Source of the DNA: an uncultured Prevotellaceae bacterium | Lineage (GTDB): Bacteria; Bacteroidota; Bacteroidia; Bacteroidales; Bacteroidaceae | Direction of reading: 5' to 3' | Assembly: GCA_902768785.1 (NCBI GenBank) | Contig: CACXMM010000017.1 | Coordinates: 1-64,000, forward strand | DNA: 64,000 bases | Shown here: positions 61,046 through 64,000 of the stretch, piece after piece | Numbering within the stretch: position 1 is the first letter of the stretch | How the letters are laid out: every line of letters begins with the position of its first letter | Notes under the pieces: generated by a model | What the model was told of the DNA's origin: nothing | Seen by the model: the letters and a program-made list of their open reading frames with translations, nothing else | Databases searched by the model: none | Translations under genes and position numbers: made by a program

Positions 61046-62212
61046 ATGATGAAGATTGATCATGTAAGAAGTCGCTTCGTGAAGCACTTCGATGGTATGA
61101 CAGGTAACGTTTATGCTTCTCCTGGTCGTATTAACCTGATTGGTGAGCACACCGACTATAATGGCGGATTCGTTTTCCCCGGAGCTGTTGACTGTGGTAT
61201 CATGGCAGAGATGCGTGCCAATGGAACGGAAGATACCGTGATGGCCTACGCTATCGATCTCAAAGACCGTGTTGATTTCAAGCTCAGCGACCCGAAGGGT
61301 CCGAAAGCCAGCTGGGCACGCTATATCTATGGCATTGCCAAAGAGATGCAAAAGTTAGGTGTTCCCGTGAAGGGATTTAACATCGCCTTCTCCGGTGATG
61401 TTCCTCTGGGGGCCGGCATGTCATCATCGGCTGCTATGGAGAGCTGCTTCGCCTTCGGTCTGAACGATATCTTCGGCGGCAACAAGGTGAGTCAGTGGGA
61501 TATGGTACTGGCCGGACAAGCCACCGAGCATAACTATTGCGGTGTGAACTGCGGTATCATGGATCAGTTCGCCAGTGTCTTCGGACAGGCTGGTAAGCTG
61601 ATGCGCCTCGACTGCCGCAGTCGTGAGTTCGAGTATTTCCCCTTCGACCCGAAGGGTTACAAGCTCGTTCTCCTGAACTCCTGTGTGAAGCACGAGCTCG
61701 CCGGATCGCCCTACAACGACCGTCGTAACTCTTGCGAGAACGTGGTGAAAGCCATTGCTGCCAAGCACCCCGAAGGAAAGTTCGAGACACTGCGTGACTG
61801 CACTTGGGAACAGCTCGATGAGGTTCGCGCCGAGGTAGGCGAAGAGGACTACAAGCGTGCTCACTTCGTTCTTGGTGAGAAAGACCGTGTGCTGGCAGTC
61901 TGCGATGCCCTGGTGGCAGGCGACTACGAGACCGTTGGAAAGAAGATGTACGAGACCCACGAAGGACTGTCGAAGGAGTACGAGGTATCCTGCGAGGAAC
62001 TCGACTTCCTGAATGAGGTAGCCAAGGAGAACGGTGTCACTGGTAGCCGTATCATGGGTGGTGGCTTCGGAGGCTGTACCATCAACCTCGTGAAGAACGA
62101 GTTGTACGACAAGTTCATCGCTGATGCACGTGCCAAGTACAAGGCAAAGTTCAACCGCGACCTGAAGGTCTATGACGTGGTGATCGGTGATGGCTCTCGC
62201 CGTCTCTGTTAA
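61046..62212 (+). CDS. galK: Galactokinase
   Basis: 388 residues, GHMP kinase family. The galactokinase signature GRINLIGEHTDYNGGFVFP (about 28-46), the ATP-binding PLGAGMSSSAAME (about 120-132), GIMDQFASVFGQAG (catalytic Asp) and the C-terminal GSRIMGGGFGGCTINL are intact. It phosphorylates galactose at C1. The start may be the second of two adjacent ATG codons. It forms an operon with galM; no galT homologue occurs in the window. A strong terminator follows. Confidence 0.95.
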   Translation: MMKIDHVRSRFVKHFDGMTGNVYASPGRINLIGEHTDYNGGFVFPGAVDCGIMAEMRANGTEDTVMAYAIDLKDRVDFKLSDPKGPKASWARYIYGIAKEMQKLGVPVKGFNIAFSGDVPLGAGMSSSAAMESCFAFGLNDIFGGNKVSQWDMVLAGQATEHNYCGVNCGIMDQFASVFGQAGKLMRLDCRSREFEYFPFDPKGYKLVLLNSCVKHELAGSPYNDRRNSCENVVKAIAAKHPEGKFETLRDCTWEQLDEVRAEVGEEDYKRAHFVLGEKDRVLAVCDALVAGDYETVGKKMYETHEGLSKEYEVSCEELDFLNEVAKENGVTGSRIMGGGFGGCTINLVKNELYDKFIADARAKYKAKFNRDLKVYDVVIGDGSRRLC

Positions 62213-62245
62213 CAGACAGACTAATACACCTATTATACTTACTAT

Positions 62246-62272
62246 GGGCATGCCGGTGGGCATGCCCTTTTT
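62246..62272 (+). terminator. Terminator of the galM-galK operon
   Basis: GGGCATGCC, loop GGTG, GGCATGCCC, then TTTTT: a perfect 9-bp GC-rich stem and T-tract 33 bp after the galK stop. Confidence 0.9.
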
Positions 62273-62391
62273 GTGTATCCCCCACTACACTACCCTCCTC
62301 TTCATGACCATTTTAATCCAACCTTCAAAAGCAGTTCCCTTCGTTTTCGATAATTTATCTTGTTTCTGTTTCAAATATCGAAAATAATTAC

Positions 62392-62399
62392 TATCTTTG
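62392..62399 (+). promoter_or_regulatory. -7 promoter box of the small lipoprotein gene
   Basis: TATCTTTG, 34 bp before the ATG at 62434. The region around it is clearly more AT-rich than the DNA before 62.2 kb. Confidence 0.5.
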
Positions 62400-62433
62400 C
62401 ATAGAACTAATAACATTTGTTTTTTTAGAGCCA

Positions 62434-62832
62434 ATGAAAAAGTATATTATTTTAGGTATTATCTTATTTGCAGTTCTTGTATCCTTTTCGTGTAAGAACA
62501 CAAATACCCCTATTGCTCCTGTTAAACAAGAGGTAAAGGAAAACGTTAGATACAGATTATTCCCTACAGAAAACATTTGGACCTTCTTAAAATTGGACAC
62601 TCGAAACGGAAAGATCTGGCAAGTACAGTATTCAATCAGCAACGATAATCGTGGCGAGATTGTCTTAAACAACAATGCCCTTGTTTCTAGTGAGGTTGCT
62701 GAGAACGGACGTTTCACCCTTCACCCCACACAAAATATGTTTAATTTCATTCTCCTTGATCAAACAGATGGTAAAATGTGGCAGGTCCAATGGTCAATGG
62801 AAGATGGAAACAGAGGTATTATACCCATGTAA
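62434..62832 (+). CDS. Small lipoprotein with two internal repeats
   Basis: 132 residues. A lipoprotein signal peptide ends in VSFSC (Cys20). The mature part holds two copies of a unit of about 50 residues: RYRLFPTENIWTFLKLDTRN..KIWQVQYS (about 39-70) and RFTLHPTQNMFNFILLDQTD..KMWQVQWS (about 91-122), each with the pattern [F/H]PT.N...F..LD...GK.WQVQ[Y/W]S. I recall similar units in uncharacterised Bacteroidetes proteins but know no function. It is probably on the periplasmic side of an envelope membrane. It is the first gene of the AT-rich end of the window. Confidence 0.7.
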   Translation: MKKYIILGIILFAVLVSFSCKNTNTPIAPVKQEVKENVRYRLFPTENIWTFLKLDTRNGKIWQVQYSISNDNRGEIVLNNNALVSSEVAENGRFTLHPTQNMFNFILLDQTDGKMWQVQWSMEDGNRGIIPM

Positions 62833-62951
62833 TTATACACATATAATAATCGAATAGGAATATAAGCAGCGATACACTTGTATTCTATAGCAAAGATTGT
62901 AAAGGGACCTGAACCAATTAAACCGATTCTCTATTGGTGAATATTTCTCAC

Positions 62952-64000
62952 ATGAACATTCTTTATTGTTCCATAATAATAGCACTCCTTCTCATTGGCA
63001 TAATGGCTTTTATGTCAATGAGAAAAAAGTATAGCAAAAAATCGGAGGAACTGGAAGAAGAAGTATCAAATCTGGCGGTTTACCAATCCCCTTATAGCTA
63101 TGATAATGCAAGAGAGAGATTAATAAAAGAGCAGGAAAGGACTTTTGATGATTTGGAGTTACTAATAGATAATAGCTTTGATGACCATATCATATCTGCA
63201 AAAGAGACAGAAGATATCACAAATCATTTTAACGATATCTTTAAAAAAGCCTACTCATTAAAAAAGAAACTGGAGTTCTTTCATATAGAGCCTTCTGAGC
63301 GAATCACGAAACTGATAAACGATTTTGGTTCTATTCATCATATTGTAAAAAGACATAACGAGGCCGTGATTGGAAAGCGACTCGAACTAAACAAAGAGTT
63401 CTTTGACCACTGCCTTGCTTATCCTCTCGATAACCAACAACGTCGCTCAATCGTATCGGAAGAAGACAATTGTCTTGTGGTTAGTAGTGCGGGCAGCGGA
63501 AAAACCTCATCGATCGTTGGAAAAGTAAAATACTTGATCGAGAAAAAGGGGATTGACCCGAATAGAATCTTATTAATTAGTTACACGAACAAGGCGGCAG
63601 CTGAACTGACGGAAAGAATGGGTATATCAGGACTACGTGGTTACACTTTCCATAAACTTGCACTTGAATTGATAGGACAGGCAACAGGCCAGAAGCCCAC
63701 TATCTGTGACAATACAGATGCATTGTTTGTGAAGATCTACCATGAACTACTTTCAGATAAACGATTTCGGGAAGCCATTGTAGAGTATTTTGTTGATTAT
63801 CAAGATCAGGAGGATTGGGAGAAAAAGAAAGATGAAAGACGGCAGTATTTGTCAGAGCAAAAATACGTAAAGTTAAAAGCACTACTCCCAGATATGGATG
63901 GAAATGCCGTCTATGTTAGAAGTGAACAAGAACAAAAGATCTGTTTTGTCTTATCTTCTCTTGGCATAAACTACAGATATGAAGAACCATACGAACATCA
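62952..64000 (+). CDS. UvrD/Rep-type (helicase IV-like) helicase with N-terminal membrane anchor, 3' end missing
   Basis: The frame is open from the ATG at 62952 to the window end (349 codons). A membrane helix (about residues 4-22, IIIALLLIGIMAF) is followed by a charged coiled coil (about 25-170), then the start of a superfamily 1 helicase: the Q motif region DNQQRRSIVSEED, Walker A SSAGSGKTSSIVGK (about 183-196), motif Ia ISYTNKAAAELTERM and motif Ic-like GYTFHKLALELI. The spacing resembles E. coli helicase IV (HelD). Membrane anchoring is uncommon for UvrD proteins. The AT-rich composition suggests transfer. Motifs II-VI lie outside the window. Confidence 0.75.
   Translation, partial: MNILYCSIIIALLLIGIMAFMSMRKKYSKKSEELEEEVSNLAVYQSPYSYDNARERLIKEQERTFDDLELLIDNSFDDHIISAKETEDITNHFNDIFKKAYSLKKKLEFFHIEPSERITKLINDFGSIHHIVKRHNEAVIGKRLELNKEFFDHCLAYPLDNQQRRSIVSEEDNCLVVSSAGSGKTSSIVGKVKYLIEKKGIDPNRILLISYTNKAAAELTERMGISGLRGYTFHKLALELIGQATGQKPTICDNTDALFVKIYHELLSDKRFREAIVEYFVDYQDQEDWEKKKDERRQYLSEQKYVKLKALLPDMDGNAVYVRSEQEQKICFVLSSLGINYRYEEPYEH

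Overview
The window looks like chromosome from a Bacteroidales bacterium, most likely a Prevotellaceae (Prevotella or Segatella-like) species. The signs are: promoters with the Bacteroidetes -7 box TAnnTTTG and a -33 TTTG/TTG box 19-20 bp upstream; weak or absent Shine-Dalgarno sequences; families typical of the phylum (GldE, DUF4494, DUF4923, serine palmitoyltransferase, BspA-like surface protein, RseC-Rnf operon); and secreted proteins ending in the short 'Y-[DN]-L-x-G-x-R' tail common in Prevotella. No phage, insertion sequence, rRNA or CRISPR array was recognised.

Layout. 0-9.5 kb: end of a thioredoxin-fold protein, a BASS-family transporter, two convergent GH43 glycosidases, an OmpA-domain protein, and a TPR histidine kinase followed by its LuxR-type response regulator. 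9.5-15.2 kb: menA-DUF4494-yggS operon, an HD phosphohydrolase, a DUF4923 lipoprotein, and galE-rluA with a 51-residue membrane protein. 15.5-21.9 kb: a small secreted protein and the complete rseC-rnfBCDGEA operon. 22-28.2 kb: a conserved acidic protein, KDG kinase, phosphoglucomutase and a BspA-like leucine-rich-repeat protein. 28.2-29.45 kb: a gene-free island full of tandem repeats and hairpins. 29.45-36.5 kb: porin and SSS symporter facing the djlA-like/comEC/truA/eamA operon, then tRNA-Pro. 36.6-46.1 kb: serine palmitoyltransferase divergent from a lipid-kinase-family gene, a methyltransferase, and the lon-tgt-lptF/G-DEAD helicase series. 46.3-49.7 kb: ssb-gldE-phosphopantetheinyl transferase and a four-tRNA cluster (Gly, Leu, Leu, Gly). 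49.9-62.2 kb: nspC, glnS-TPR-dedA, an ABC-F ATPase, grpE-dnaJ-folC and galM-galK. 62.4-64 kb: an AT-richer end with a small lipoprotein and a truncated membrane-anchored UvrD-type helicase.

How genes work together. Rnf couples ferredoxin:NAD+ redox chemistry to ion pumping across the inner membrane, and menaquinone synthesis (menA) supports the same respiratory layer. GalM, GalK and the distant GalE cover most of galactose use, while the two GH43 enzymes point to hemicellulose or arabinan side-chain breakdown. GrpE, DnaJ, Lon and the DjlA-like protein form a protein quality-control set. Spt and the neighbouring DAGK-family kinase suggest sphingolipid or phospholipid synthesis.

Main observations beyond annotation: (1) ten loci, mostly the spacers just before start codons inside operons, hold imperfect 7- or 8-bp tandem repeats of differing sequence, one of them read in frame in a protein tail; (2) the OmpA-family gene and the response-regulator gene share an exact 14-bp element at identical spacing in their promoters; (3) two orphan promoter-terminator pairs look like small RNA genes; (4) a repeat about 46 bp long occurs inverted on both sides of the pgm-BspA segment; (5) lon and the ABC-F gene share a 27-bp upstream block; (6) three genes have promoters so close to the start codon that their mRNAs should be leaderless.
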